This document shows, one piece after another, positions 10,810 through 23,639 of a DNA stretch of 64,000 bases. The notes beneath the pieces were generated by a model. The model had not been told where the DNA came from. It searched no databases and saw only the letters and a list, made by a program, of their open reading frames with translations. The translations under genes were made by a program, and so were the position numbers. Within the stretch, counting starts at the first letter, position 1. Each line of letters opens with the position of its first letter. This stretch comes from Leucaena leucocephala. Taxonomy: Eukaryota > Streptophyta > Magnoliopsida > Fabales > Fabaceae. Location: assembly GCA_037074615.1 (NCBI GenBank), contig CM073560.1, positions 5,773,501 to 5,837,500 on the forward strand, given 5' to 3'.

Positions 10810-12501
10810 AGGGAGTCAATTTTCCCTCTCCAATTGTTGCTTCTGCGCTGATTGGATTATGACATGGCTACACTGACATATGATGTTAAAGCCTTAAAAG
10901 TTCAAAGGGAATAGTAACGGGAACGATCAGTATATGAACCATTAGAATTCATGGCAAGCAAAACTCTGTTTTGGGGCTGCCCCTTTATGATTTTCTTATA
11001 CTTCAGGATATTTTGTGGTGGAGTTTTGAAGTTAGAAAAAGGGTTTTAACAGAAAAATATTTCTCTATGGAGTTTATTGACAACTGTTCATTCTTGTTGA
11101 ATTCATAAAATTTTCATGTACTTCACTTTTGTTCAATTTTGTGTATTCCAAGCACCTCACTCCCAACTCTCTGAAATCCTTAGGTTTTCATGCAAGAAAT
11201 CCAATCAAACTTTATTCAGTTAAATGTCCCTCAAAATTCTTACTCGGGAGATCCATCGTCCAAGCAAAAGGAAAAGATGACAATGAAAATGGAGATTGTG
11301 ATAACTATACAAGGACCTGACAAAACAAGGAAAAGAGCGATGGAATGCTTAACGTGAAAAGTAAGTGGTTAAGGAATTAATGTTTGTGTATGCAACGAAT
11401 TTAGTTGAGAAAAAATTAGTTTTTTGCATTGTTTGTCCAAAAGAAATAAGTCTTTATTATTCATGGACTCTATTTCTATCTATATAGAGATAGAGACATA
11501 AAATTCCCTCCAAATTTATAAATTTCAATTCAGGAGTTAGATATAACCTAATTATTATGTAGTCATTAGGGACTAATTTGAGATTAGATTTTGTAATAAA
11601 ATTACCTAAATGCCCTTAATTTAAAACAAATGAAACAATAACAGTTGAACAAGTGATAATTTTAACTTATCAAATAACAACAATAATTAATGCCTGTGAC
11701 AACTAATTTCAATGAGGATAATTAAGTTATTTTATAAAGGGTTACTATATAAATTTATTTTGAAAGTTTTCGTTGATGAGTAATGTTGCCACTAAAATTT
11801 TTTGAATTTAATGTCATCTCAAAAATTTTAAAACTTAGTAATGTTACCCCTTAAACTAAAAAAATTAATAGTTACTGTCAATTTTTTAATGGTAAGCATT
11901 AATTTTTTAATGAGATGAGGAAAAATTGCTACATTTTTTAGCTTCTAAATCGACAATGCAACATTGAATCCAAAAGAATTTATATGACAATATTACTTTT
12001 GAGTAAAAGTTACTAGAATAAATTTACACTTTAACCATTTTACAAATACTCAATTTTAGAATAGTTCCTAAAGACATAAGAGGAATTAAGTCATTTGGAA
12101 AGGATCATTTTGGAATTCTTATATTTCAGGTCTCCTTATGTTCTTTTTTTCCCATATATATATATACATACATGCATAGTAAAATTAGAGATAGATGATA
12201 AAGTGATATAAAATTGAAATATAAAAAATAAAAAAAATGGTCAAAGGAAAAGAGAAAGAACATGAGGATGGGATTGAAAATAGAATGGAAGGTGTCCTAA
12301 AATGAAGCAGGAAGAAGGCAAGGATGGCAGTGAATGACGGCCATCTCCAAAGTTCGTTATATTTATTTACGTTATGTGTAAAAAGGCTCTTCAATATATG
12401 CAAATTCCCAAACTCACTTAGCTTCGATTCGAAGAAGCATTTGTTCATCCCTCTCCTCCTAATCCAAACTCGTCTCAATCAAATCAAATCGCACAAGAAA
12501 A
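10810..12501. other. DER1 3' flank and profilin promoter region
   Basis: No gene is seen. The first several hundred bases probably contain the DER1 3' UTR. From 11,400 to 12,180 the DNA is AT-rich and low in complexity. The last 150 bp before 12502 are richer in C and T and probably hold the profilin leader. Confidence 0.5.
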
Positions 12502-14126
12502 ATGTCGTGGCAGACTTACGTTGATGATCATTTGATGTGCGACATCGACGGCCAAGGCCAGCACCTCGCCGCCGCTGCCATCATTGGCCTCGACGGCTCC
12601 GTCTGGGCTCAGAGCTCTTCCTTCCCTCGGGTACTTCTTCCTTCCCTCTTCCTTTCCCCATTCTTATAATCCCAACGCAGTCGGATTTCGTACGTCGTCT
12701 TCCCTTTTCGATTTTTGTTCCTGAATCGCTGTTGATCTGAGGCTTCGTTTGATCTATTGGTTACTCATCTCGTTTGTTTCGGAACTAGATTGTGTCTTGT
12801 ATTACACGGAATCCGAGTATTTCACACTGTTTGTAACATATAACTTGTTATAAATTTCTAAAATACATTGATTCTACAAATGCTGATTCTCCAATTTCAT
12901 GTCAAATTCTGAAATATATCTCACCTCTTACTTCCTAGCTCCTAAGAATTCAATCTCTTATTCTATATAACTCTGCTCGATGTACGATTATTTTTATATT
13001 CATAATGTCTTTACGAATGTGTGTGTGTGTTTTGTATTGTGAATGAAGGAATATGAATGAATCCATATTTGCAACCTATTCTGTATAGAATCCAATTGTT
13101 CTGTGGTGCATATTATAAAATAGAGTTATTATCTGTTTGGCACTTAAGCATTTGTCAGCATCTGAAAGTTCTACGAATTGACTTGAACAAGAAGATTATT
13201 TAATTCACAAGTTGTATATTAGTTTCTTCGGTTGAGTGGCAACAGAACTTTTCAAGATCTGACATTACTTGAATATTATTTCCCAGTTTAAGCCCGACGA
13301 GATCGAAGATGTCAAGAAAGATTTTGATGAACCAGGCTATCTTGCTCCCAAAGGCTTGCACATTGCAGGCACCAAGTACATGGTAATCCAGGGCGAACCA
13401 GGAGCTGTCATCCGTGGGAAGAAGGTAATACTCATGACTCCATTTTTTTAAAAATCTGCAAGTTGTGATTCCAAAAGCTTTTATTAATTTAAACATTTTA
13501 TATTCAAAATCGTTGGATTTTGATTCCTTTTGTGACATAGCAATTCAGTCTCAGAAATTTTTTCCATTCGTTTTGATTTGATGCCATTGCGGTGCCACAT
13601 TATCTGCTGCAAGTTTTAAAATGTCATTTCACATGGCATAGAAAATGTTGCAGCATGGCGATAATTGCAGATTTGAATTTAGCAATAGTTGAATTCACTA
13701 ACTGGTGATAAGAATCTATTCCAACCATCTGTTTGCAACTCATAAGAATTAATGAAATAGTGCATTTTGGGTTTGTTTAATTTGTTGTCTTTTCAATTGC
13801 AAATGGATGGTGGGAATGGACTCTTACCGCATCTTAATGAATTCTTCTCTTAATGAACTCATTTTTTTCTTATCAAAATACATAAATGAGATCTTTCCAA
13901 CTATGTTGGACAAAGGATCAACAGAATACTGAATCTATATGTAACATGTTGGAATGCGAACTCATAGTTGTGTGCTTTTTGAATGGGGTAGGGATCTGGA
14001 GGAATCACCATAAAGAAAACTGGACAAGCTCTAGTATTTGGAGTGTACGAGGAACCAGTGACTCCTGGACAGTGCAACATGGTTGTGGAGAGGTTGGGAG
14101 ATTATCTCGTTGATCAGGGTCTCTAG
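12502..14126 (+). CDS. Profilin, pollen-type length (133 aa)
   Basis: Actin-monomer-binding protein that also binds poly-proline (formins) and phosphoinositides in the cytosol. Three exons: 12502-12630, 13287-13424, 13992-14126, totalling 402 nt, 133 aa plus TAG. The protein begins MSWQTYVDDHLMCDIDG, with the conserved N-terminal Trp, Tyr and Cys and VWAQS. It continues with KYMVIQGEPGAVIRGKK ending exon 2 and PGQCNMVVERLGDYLVDQGL at the C-terminus. The two extra residues in the N-terminal loop (DGQGQHL), compared with the 131-aa paralogue at 28444, are the length mark of pollen-expressed plant profilins such as Arabidopsis PRF4. Intron positions are the same in both copies. It lies 1.7 kb downstream of DER1 in the same direction, as in Arabidopsis. 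Pollen expression is inferred only. Confidence 0.95.
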
Positions 14127-14569
14127 ATTTCCATCTCTCTCTGATGATCATTTCAAGTTTTGAATATTTTTTTAAAAAAAATTTTGGGATTATTTCTTCT
14201 TTTCTTCCCCACCTTGGGTCTGCAATCTGCATCCCCATATCATTTCAACCCTTAAATTGAGAGAGTCATTACCATTACCAATCCAGACAATAACCATATG
14301 ATGAGAATCTAATCAGTTGTTTTTTGGTTTCCCATTTGGATGTTAAAATATTACATCATGGTGATTTAGTCATCAATTATTGTGTATTCTTTCAGTGCTT
14401 TTATAATGTCATTTGAAGGCTCCCCTGTTTCTCTCTCTCTCTCTCTCTCACTATGCTTATTTATTTTCATTAGGAATCCAATTGATGGCAAATCAATAAT
14501 TTATATGCCACAACAGATTGTGAAATGTGAGTAAGCTTTACTAGGGTATGATAAAGTTTGTTTTATTTA
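14127..14569. other. Profilin 3' flank
   Basis: Probable 3' UTR and a short intergenic stretch with a CT microsatellite (about 14431-14449). Copia-derived sequence starts near 14570; the copia 3' LTR is not recognisable here. Confidence 0.5.
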
Positions 14570-14857
14570 ACGTTAATATATAGTTGTACCTTCACAAGTA
14601 AATAAATATCCTGTCTGAGATCTACCTTTATGTGGATCTGATGAAAATTCTGCATCTGCATAACCAATCAATTGTGATTCAGATTCATTAGAATAAAATA
14701 ATCTCATATCAATTGTCTCTCGAAGGTATCGAAATATATGTTTAACTCCATTATAATGTCTTTTTCTTGGACTAAGAATTAAATCTTGCCAATAAACTCA
14801 CAGCAAATACAATATCAGGTTGTGTTAAATTAACAAGATATATTAGTACTTTTATAG
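14570..14857 (-). pseudogene. Ty1/copia RT/RNase H remnant, 3' portion
   Basis: Continues the copia reading left of the inserted LTR. Minus-strand translation gives IYLVNLTQPDIVFAVSL, then GYADA with SDPHKGRSQTGY, the RT-RNase H junction of copia elements. Homology fades near 14570, so the 3' part is deleted. Confidence 0.8.
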
Positions 14858-16521
14858 TGTAACATCCTAAATTTTTATTGGATTTTTTTAAACATATTAA
14901 AAATATTATTTACCAATAACTTAAAGATATTAAATAAATTAAAATCATTATAGTTTGATATTTTTATTAATTTCAATAAAAATAAAGATATCTGAATTAT
15001 CCTACTATTATTTTTATTAAAATCCACAATTTGATTGATGTTATTAATTAGGGATATATTAACATTTATATTCAGATTTAGATATGAATTCAAATTTTGA
15101 AGATATGATTTAAATTTTAAATTATCATATCTTATGAGATTCTAATTAATGATAGAGATAATAATAATAATAATAAAAAAATAATAAGATTATATTAGAT
15201 AAAAAAAAGTTAAACCTAGATCCCTTTCTCACCTCTTTTTATAGAGCCGTAACCTATTATTTTCTTCCTTCACATCGATCTCACTCTTGCAGTAAAGGTA
15301 TACTTTCTCATTCTTCTTTCTTTTTTATTGGTTTCTCCTTTCCTATCGATATATTTACCATTTAGCGCCATACCCTTTCTTTGGTTAAGTCACACTATTG
15401 CTCTCTTCTTTGCCAAATTCTTGTCCTATTACACGACTTGTCCTTTTTCATTTATCAAGAAGTAATATAAGTTATATATATAATATATATGCCCATAAGC
15501 TAGGTTTCCATGTAGACACAATCAAATATATATATACCTTCCCTAAACATCGTTTTTTGCTTTGCCTCCTTTACAAACTTCTATCTCCATTATGTCTTTA
15601 TACATAGACATATGCTTCACCAAACCATACATATCATGTCATCCACCCATGACCATGTGTATATATATACACATATGAAAAGTGGCGTGATCACTCTTCC
15701 ACTTTATCCTTTTTCTTCTTTAATAAAATAAGAAATAAACTCACTCCATTGCAAATTATATGTACAGATATATATGTATATATAGATATATAGATAGACA
15801 TAAATATAGTTATAAACAGAAACTCTACTTAGAAATTTTTGGAAAGAATTCAAGGCTTCAACTTAAATTATTATTATTATATTAAACTAATTAAATTATA
15901 AATAAATATAAATTTAGAAAAAGGTTCATATTTTTCTGGGATAAGCTCTAAGATTCTAGAGAAGTTTTAGAATAATTTTAGAGTAGTATTAAGTATTATA
16001 ATGATAGTTCTTGTGTGGTGACTTTGTAGACTATCATTGGGGTTCTGAAATAACTCCTAGTAAAGCACCAGATTACTTGTGACTGTTATAAGCGGGGCCA
16101 CTTGACTTGTGGTAATTATTCCTTATTTTGACGAGAGGTAACCACTTTCCACTCATTGTGTGTGCTAATGTGATGTTTGTGAGTGATTTGTTATATATAT
16201 AAATTTACTAGTATTTACGTGATTATATTGAGGAATTATTATTGATGATTTTATTAAAAATAGTCTTGTGGGACTTAAAGTTTAATTTAGAAAGTTGAAT
16301 TGGGAACAAAAACTTGTTATATCTAGTTATTGTCATTTGAAGGAAATTTATTACCTTGAGAAAAAAAATTTATTGAGATACTTATTGATGTTATTGGTTA
16401 TTGTGAGATTATTGATTAATATTATTATCTTGAGAATTATGCATTGGGGATTGGTGATGAGGGAGTTATATTTCTACCACGTGGTATAGCCTCCATTGAA
16501 GCTAGATTGTTGGCTTTAGTC

Positions 16522-16595
16522 CCACCTATTTATCGAGGAACTTGCCCCACCTGTTTACCGAGGGGCCGCGACACCCCCACCTGTTTACCGAGGGG
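16522..16595 (+). repeat. Three CCCACCTGTTTACCGAGG-type repeats in solo LTR 2
   Basis: Three copies of an 18-19-bp unit. The first is slightly diverged (CCCACCTATTTATCGAGG), the second and third are nearly identical, and they are separated by short spacers. They are GC-richer than the rest of the LTR. Function unknown. Confidence 0.7.
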
Positions 16596-17309
16596 GAATG
16601 AACCCATGGTCCGGTCATGTGCTCTATAGATTTTGGCCGGTCTATAACACTTGACCGGTTAGCTTTTTGTGTAGCCAATCCTATGGTACTTATCACTAGC
16701 CCATGGGTTCCGTCGGCGGGAATAAGGCGGTTCGGTTGGATTGAGGGGAGGAATTTGGGTGGGTTATCCATTGGATTATAATATGATGATATGTATTTTC
16801 TATATACTGTACTTTATAACTGTTCCACTTGACACCTCACGAGCACATATTAGTATGCATGATGAGTAGGATTGATGGTTACTGAGGCTTTTGTCTCACC
16901 CTATTTTTATTAACATTTTTTTAGGAGTTAATTCATTTGCTGGTTCGAACGGGAAGGCGCCGGAGGCATAGTTGTGCTAGTTGAACTGTACAACACCCTC
17001 CTTTCTATTTATGTGTTGAGTAGATGTATATTGCCATTATAGGGCATACTTTTATTTATACTTCTATCTATACTCTGATGATTTGCTATTTTTATGATCG
17101 TACTAAATAATGGGTGCTGGCAGCAAGCCAGAGCCTTTTAGGATTATGCATATGACTTAATGGACCTACAAGGATTACTTACTATATTATGAGTATTATT
17201 TGAACATTTTGCTAGCGTTATGGGTATTTGTGTTGTTCACTTGAGTACGTTACTGGGGGATATTCGAATTGGTGATTTTAATGATGTTAAATGGGGGATT
17301 GAATCTTTT

Positions 17310-17634
17310 AACCATGTTAGTGGGGTTGAGTTCTTTCTAACATGGTTTTGCGTGCGAAAATTATGTAAAGTTTTTATATCCATGATAGTCTCATTTTATA
17401 AGTTTCACTCTTTTCTATCATGGATATCCTTTTCAACATGAGTTAAACTCTTTTAACCATGATAGTGCTTGAGGGTGGCTTTGTCTTTTTCTATCATGGT
17501 TAACCTTCTAGAAGTAAAGTTTCTTTCGTTAGTCTTGTCTTTTCTACTATGTTAAATATCGATCAAGAAAAATTCTTTTATAACCATGGTAGGGTTGCTT
17601 TTAAAATTTAGTAAACTCTTTTCTACCATGGTTA
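17310..17634 (+). repeat. Tandem series of four perfect hairpins with covarying stems
   Basis: Four inverted repeats in a row, each able to fold into a perfect stem. The arms are 17310-17320/17337-17347 (11 bp, AACCATGTTAG), 17376-17388/17415-17427 (13 bp, ATATCCATGATAG), 17453-17465/17491-17503 (13 bp, TTAACCATGATAG) and 17581-17592/17623-17634 (12 bp, TAACCATGGTAG). Loops are 16, 26, 25 and 30 nt, T-rich on the plus strand. Right arms recur at about 77-bp steps, with a decayed extra right arm at about 17544-17555. Where the stems differ from one another, both arms differ so that pairing is kept. Confidence 0.85.
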
Positions 17635-17700
17635 ACCCTTTTGAATTAAATCAAATTTATCTACAATATATTTTATTTATTTAATAAGAAGAATTTTACA

Positions 17701-20700
17701 TATAGCACTAAGATATAGTACTTCCAGACCAAAAAGTTCTTCATTTTCCTATTGAGATTGAAAATGATATTTTTCTTTAACAAGCAATTTTACAACCATT
17801 GAAGTAGTTAATGGATGTACTTTATCCATATAAAATTATTTTAATATTTTTTCAATATAAGCTGATTGATGAAGAAAAATTCCATTTGTTAAATGCTCGA
17901 TTTGTAAACCAAGACAAAACTTTGTTTTTCCAATATTTTTTATCTCAAATTCTCTCTTTAAATAATCAACTACCTTTTGAAGCTCTTCAGGAGTTCCAAT
18001 TATATTCAAATCATCCACATAGACAAAAATTATGACAAATTCGGATGCATTTCTTTTTATAAAAGCACATAGGCTAATTGAGTCATTTTTATAGCCTGCC
18101 TTTAACAAATATTCACTTAGACGGTTATACTATATTCTTCCATATTATTTTAATTCGTATGAGAATTTATGCAAACGAATTGCATAATTTTCTCGAGAAT
18201 TTTTACATGTTTCTGGCAATTTAAATCCTTCATGGATTTTCATATAAATTTCAGTATCTAAAAAATCATATAAATATGATGTAACAACATCCATTAAATG
18301 CATATAAAGTCTTTTATGCACTGCCAAACTAATTAGATATTTTAAAGTGATTGTATCCACCATAGCAGAATATGTTTCTTCATAATCAATGACAGGTCTT
18401 TACAAAAAACCTTGTGCCACAAGTCGTACTTTATATCTAACAACCTCATTTTTGGACTACAGGTCCAAAAACTTCACGTTTTGAAAGTGAATTTAGTTAT
18501 GCTTAAATTGCATCTTTTCATTTTGGCCAATTATTTTTATGTCTACATTCTTCAATTGATCTAGGTTCAAGATCCTTATTTTGATTAGATATTTTAACAG
18601 CAACATTATATGAAAAAATATCGTCGACGACTATATTTTCTCGGTTCCATCTTTTTCCTATAGTGACATAACTTATTGAGATTTCTTCATTATTTTCATG
18701 TACCTAGATTTCTTCTGGGGTCTTTTGATTTTTTATGTCTTAGGTCTCTTTTATAAAATCAGTCTCATCAACTTAACCATCTTGATTGTTTGCACTTTTT
18801 TCTTTCTAAGATTTTTTATCTTTGGAACCGATTGGTCTACCACACTTCAAGCGTTATTTAATTTCATTTACACTTACTACTTGTCCTGCTAGGACATCAA
18901 TTCTAATTGGAGCTTTTTCAGCTGGAATGTGAGATTTGGTAATTGTCTTGGGATCAGTAAATGCATCTGGAAGTTGATTTGCAATATTTTACAAATAAAT
19001 TATTTCTTGAACTTTAAACTCACATTGTTGTGTTCGAGGATCTAAATAATACAGCGATAATATTTTCCATGTGATTTCTTTATCCAGCTACTTAGTATCT
19101 CCCCCTAATGTTAAAAAATTTGTCTCATCAAAATGACAATCATCGACACATATCATAAACAAATCTCCCGTTAATAGTTCTAAATACTTAATTATAGAAA
19201 GAGATTCATAACCAATATATATTTTTAACATTCTTAAGGTCCCATCTTTGTGTGTTGTAGTGGAGCAATTGGGACAAATTTCGCTCATCCAAATATTATA
19301 AGATGAGAAATATTTGGTTCCTGACCAAAAGTCAACTGTAATTAGGAGAATTCATGATAACTTGCTGGCCTGATACATATAATTGCTACTGCATGTAAAA
19401 TTGCATATCCCCAAGCTGAAATGGGAAGTTTTGTTCTCATAAACATTGGTCTAGCAATCAATTGGAGGTGTTTAATTAATGATTATGCTAAATCATTTTG
19501 AGTGTGGACATGAGCAACATATTTTTTCACTGTTCTTATAGTTTCCATACAATAATCATTAAACATTTGAGATGAAAACTCACTCACATTATTAAGACGA
19601 ATTATCTTAATTGCATATTCTGAAAACTGTGCTCTTAATCGAATTATTTGAGTAAGCAATCTAGCAAATGCTAAATTATATATAAATAACAAACACACAT
19701 ATGACCATCTTGTAGATGCATATATTAAAATCATAACATATCTAAATGGTCCATATGGTGGATGAATAGGTCCAACATATATCCCCTTGGATACATTCTA
19801 GAAATGCAGGGGATTCTACCCCAACTTTTGTTACTGAAGGTCTGGTAATTAGTTTGCCTTGAGAACAAATAGCATATGAAAAATCTTTAAATTGAAGAAT
19901 CTCCTAGCTCTTCAATGGACGCCCATGTGAATTTTCAATAATTTTTCGCATCATAAGTGATACAGGATGGCCTAACCGGTCATACCAAATAATGAATATA
20001 TTTTTATCAGTAAACTTCTGGATTACTGTAGCATATTTTTCAATTATACTAATATTTATATAGTACAAACTAAAAGATAATGCATATACTTTTTTAAAGG
20101 CATATTTTTCTCTGTCTAACAATGGTAATATGTAGATATTTAATATATTTTTTATCTGTAGTCTCAATATGATACCCATTTCGGCGAATATCCTTAAAAC
20201 TTAATAAATTTCTTTGAGACTTAGAGAAATATAAAGTATCATTAATAGCAAAATTTATCCCTTTGAGTAATATTATCATTGCTCTTCCAGATCCTTCAAT
20301 TAATTTTATATTACCTGCTATAGTATTGACGCTTGTACCATTCATTGTCAAATGAAAAATATATTTTTTATCTGAGTATGGTATGTGATGTAGCATTATC
20401 TATGAGACATATATATTCATTCTTGTGCCCAATAAAAGAGAAAGGAATCAACATCCATATTCTTCACCAAAAGAAAATAAATGCATCAAAATACATGATG
20501 AGCAGTAATGCTCTTAAAACAAGAAAATAAAAGTAAACATAAATAAAGCATAAAGCATAAACTAAATTAGGATAAAATATAGATAAAACATAAACTAAAA
20601 TAGTCTTATTATTTTTCTGCTAAGTTTGTTTGTCTAGTCATGATTCTCAACGAAATTAGTAACTTCTAAGTGTGCCATAGCATCAAGGTCATCCTTTAGC

Positions 20701-21651
20701 TCATTGATATCATCATTCTTGTATACAAAATTTGCCTCAACGTCATCATCTTGAAAAATCATATTTGCTTCCATGTTCTATGAATTCTTTTTTATGGAAG
20801 CTTGATAAAGTTTTAGTAGATGCTCAGACGTACGATAGGTACGCGACCAATGCTCCTTCATACTACATCTATAACATAAAATTTTCACAGTTTTTGAGGG
20901 ACCATTATTGTCTTTTTTCTGCCTTTCTTTATGCTTCTTCTTTTGGTGGGTATTAGGATTATAATTGTTACTTCTACCACTATGATAACGGTAATTGCCA
21001 CGTTCCCTACCACGACCACGACCACAACCACAACTACGACCACGATTGTGACTATGGGCATAAAAATTAGTTCGTTCAATCACTTTCGTTTCAGGGAATG
21101 GGGCTGACCCAGTGGGGCAGCTCATTATTTTTTTCAACCACAAGAATACATGAGATTAATTCAGAATATGTTTAAAAACCTTTCTCACGATATTGCTACT
21201 GCAGGAACACATTTGAAGCATGAAAAGTTGAAAAAAAAATTCTAATAAGTCCTCATCTGTTATTTTCTCACCACACAATTTCAATTAAGAACTTATTTTA
21301 AAAACAACAAAATTATATTCAGATACATATTTAAAATCTTATAGCTTCAAATGTAACAATTCATAACGAATTTTAGGCAATATTACCGTCTTTTGATGAT
21401 CATATCGTTCTTTTAAATTATTCCACAATTCTAACGGATCTTTTACCGTTAGGTTTTAGCCATTCATGTAAATGGTGGCGAAGAAAAATTATGACCTTAG
21501 CATTGTCTTGACTACTTGCTTCATTTCCAGGTAAAATAGTATTTCCTAAACCTTTAGCATCTAGGTAGATTTCAGCATTTTAAATCCAAGACTGATAATT
21601 TTTTCTTTAGATATTAAGAGTTGTAAACTCGAGTTTGGTAAGATTAGTCAT
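17701..21651 (-). pseudogene. Ty1/copia gag-pol remnant, 5' portion
   Basis: Gag starts near 21651 on the minus strand (MTNLTKLEF) and is followed by stop-riddled gag, then integrase and reverse transcriptase in separate short frames: 20778-21143, 20094-20396, 19904-20179, 19483-19734, 19088-19288, 18145-18363 and 17836-18108. None is functional. The catalytic YVDD is kept; several conserved residues elsewhere, such as the last Cys of the zinc knuckle, are lost. Confidence 0.85.
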
Positions 21652-22591
21652 TGATTAAACTAAAATAATAATAATAACAATTAAAAATATGATAAAACTA
21701 ATTGAGAAAAAAGAAAGTACTATGATAATAAAAATATAAATCATATATATATATATATATAATAAAAATAACAAAACATAAATGGAATAAATAAAGAAAC
21801 AAAAACAAAATAAATGTAAATATATATAATAACACATATAAGTAATTAAATAAGCAACAAAAATGATGTACAATGGAAACAACATAAATAATTCAAAGAA
21901 AATAATCTTACAATCGAAACAAGATAAATAAATATAAATAAAAAAATAAATATAACAAAATAAATAAAATAAAATAAAGAAACATGTATTAACATAAACA
22001 ACATAAATAATATGTTACAATACATAAAATTAGAAATAACATAAATTTAATATATAAATAGTAATTATAAGTAATTTGTAATATAAATAAGTGCATATTA
22101 CTTAACTATAATAAATATACAATAACGAAAAGAATACAAAAAAATAAATAAATCAATTGAAACATAAATTAATGAATATATGGGGAGTGAAAATTGAAAA
22201 TGTAAACAATACACATCTATGTAAGTATATATAAATAGAGAATCAGTTATATATTGTATCAATATATTAAAAGAAAAAAATTAGAATAACATAATATTTT
22301 GCATAAGAATAAAATAAAATAAAGACAACCATATATATAATCTAATAACAAAAATTAAAATGGATAAAAAAAATAACTATAATATGTAACAAAGAAAATG
22401 AAATTTGCACATAATAATTAGGTAATAGGATAAAAGAAAATATTATATACTACTAAAACATATTAACATAGCATATGCTAAAGAAAAGAAAACGTATATG
22501 ATAATTAGATAAAGAAAAAACTAATAACATTTGTATATAATTGAACATAATAATATATAAATTGACAAGAAATTTATATATTAAATTATCG
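21652..22591 (-). other. AT-rich leader of the copia element
   Basis: Extremely AT-rich, simple sequence rich in ATAAATAA-type runs, between LTR A and the gag start. The ORFs that occur here by chance encode only Ile, Tyr, Phe and Leu runs and are not genes. Confidence 0.6.
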
Positions 22592-22934
22592 TGTTATCAA
22601 ATGAAAGCAGATGAAAAAGCTAGAGAGTGGAAGAAATAACAAAACAAGATATTGAAATGGGCGGCAAGGGAGTGTTTCTCTTTTACTTGTATGTTCACTT
22701 GTTAAAATATTTTGTGTATGACCTCTATTTATAGGCCACAACTATTAAAGATTAAACTTAAGGTTACAAAGGAATAAAGATGAATGTAATGACATTAACA
22801 ATAAGAAACTTTTCTCAAGTAATTCATTGGGGGGTTATAGGTTTATGATATTAAGAGAAAAATGAATCCTAAGAGGAATCCTAAGAGCTAGGAGTTATAT
22901 GGACATCCACACATATATGAAATATTTATAACAA
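22592..22934 (-). mobile_element. Ty1/copia LTR A (5' LTR of the decayed element)
   Basis: Minus-strand LTR. It starts TGTTATAAATATTT (complement of the bases ending at 22934) and ends near 22592 at a decayed form of the terminus seen in LTR B. It has a TATAAATAGAG promoter box (about 22727-22737, complement) and a CTCTCTAGCTT block near the end. It is clearly related to LTR B over its full length (343 versus 341 bp) but diverged, so both are old. Confidence 0.75.
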
Positions 22935-23298
22935 TAACAAGATAAAAGATAATAAAAGAAAAGATAAATATAGATAACATAAATAAAAATAATATAAATA
23001 ATATAAAACAATAAATAACATAAAAAATAGAAATATAAAATAACGTAGATAACAAATAAAATAATGGTATAATATGAGATAAACATGATAAATATAGATA
23101 ACAAAACATAATAAAAATGATTGAAAAATAACAAACAACATATTAAATATAATAAATATATAGAAAATTAAAGTTGCATATGATAACTGGATAAAAGAAA
23201 TATTTATGTAACTAAAATATTATCATATACCACAAGAACGTATGAATCTATAAAAAATTCATAATTTAAAATTTTGAAACGAACTGGTGTTGATAACG

Positions 23299-23639
23299 TG
23301 TTATAAAATTAGGAAACAATGAAGAAGCTAGAGAGGAAAAGAAATAATAAGACAAGAGATTGAGAGAGAAAATAAAAGAGTATTTTTTATTCACTTGTAT
23401 GTTCATACTTATACAAATATCTTATGTATATTCTCTATTTATAAACCCCAACTATTAAAGACTAAACTTAATATTACAAAAAAATAAAGATGAATATAAT
23501 GACACTAACAATAAGAAATTTATCTCAAATTATTTATTGTGGATGTTATAGATTTGTGATATTAAGAGAGAAAAAATTTAAAAAAAATTAAAGAGATAAG
23601 GGTTATAAATATCCATATATACACATAATATTTATAACA
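23299..23639 (-). mobile_element. Ty1/copia LTR B with a short leader
   Basis: 341 bp on the minus strand, starting TGTTATAAATATTA and ending TTTATAACA (complement of 23299-23307), so start and end are inverted copies. The minus-strand bases that follow (CGTTATCAACACC) fit the post-LTR region often seen in plant copia elements. The 364 bp between LTR B and LTR A (22935-23298) resemble the AT-rich leader of LTR A. Confidence 0.7.

Larger units (their letters stand above)
14858..17700. mobile_element. Solo LTR 2, 2,843 bp, inserted in the copia element
   Basis: It begins TGTAACATCC at 14858 and ends TTTTACA at 17700. The perfect 5-bp duplication TATAG flanks it (14853-14857 and 17701-17705), and removing it restores a continuous copia reading. 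There is no internal region, so it is a solo LTR. The start matches solo LTR 1, but the bodies look unrelated. Notable contents are a thrice-repeated CCCACCTGTTTACCGAGG-type motif (about 16522-16595) and the tandem hairpins at 17310-17634. The orientation of the original element is not certain. Confidence 0.9.
14570..22934 (-). mobile_element. Ty1/copia retrotransposon, decayed, split by solo LTR 2
   Basis: Minus strand, with its 5' LTR at 22592-22934 and an AT-rich leader from 22591 to about 21652. The remains of gag-pol run from 21651 to 17701, then resume at 14857 beyond the inserted solo LTR, to about 14570. The reading frame is broken many times. Motifs in order: a degenerate zinc knuckle (CYRC...H, last Cys lost) near 20,870; the pre-integrase block WYDRLGHPVS near 19,960; an integrase core with AHVHTQN near 19,490; the RT block LMDVVTSYLYDFLDTEIYMK near 18,290; VYVDDLN (YVDD) near 18,010; and the RNase H block GYADA...SDPHK near 14,640-14,700. 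The 3' end and 3' LTR are lost. The split is exact: YLSAI on one side joins KVLIYLVN on the other. Confidence 0.9.

Noticed and set aside
16526..16771. 81-codon minus-strand ORF with repeated PSVNRWG
   Set aside because: It is a translation of the three short DNA repeats in solo LTR 2, not a protein gene.
17220..17441. 73-codon ORF overlapping the hairpin array
   Set aside because: It is a chance frame inside the solo LTR with no conserved motif; the structure of interest is the inverted repeats.
21655..23141. Several Ile/Tyr/Phe-rich ORFs resembling membrane proteins
   Set aside because: They come from the AT-rich copia leader repeats; the apparent membrane segments are a result of base composition.
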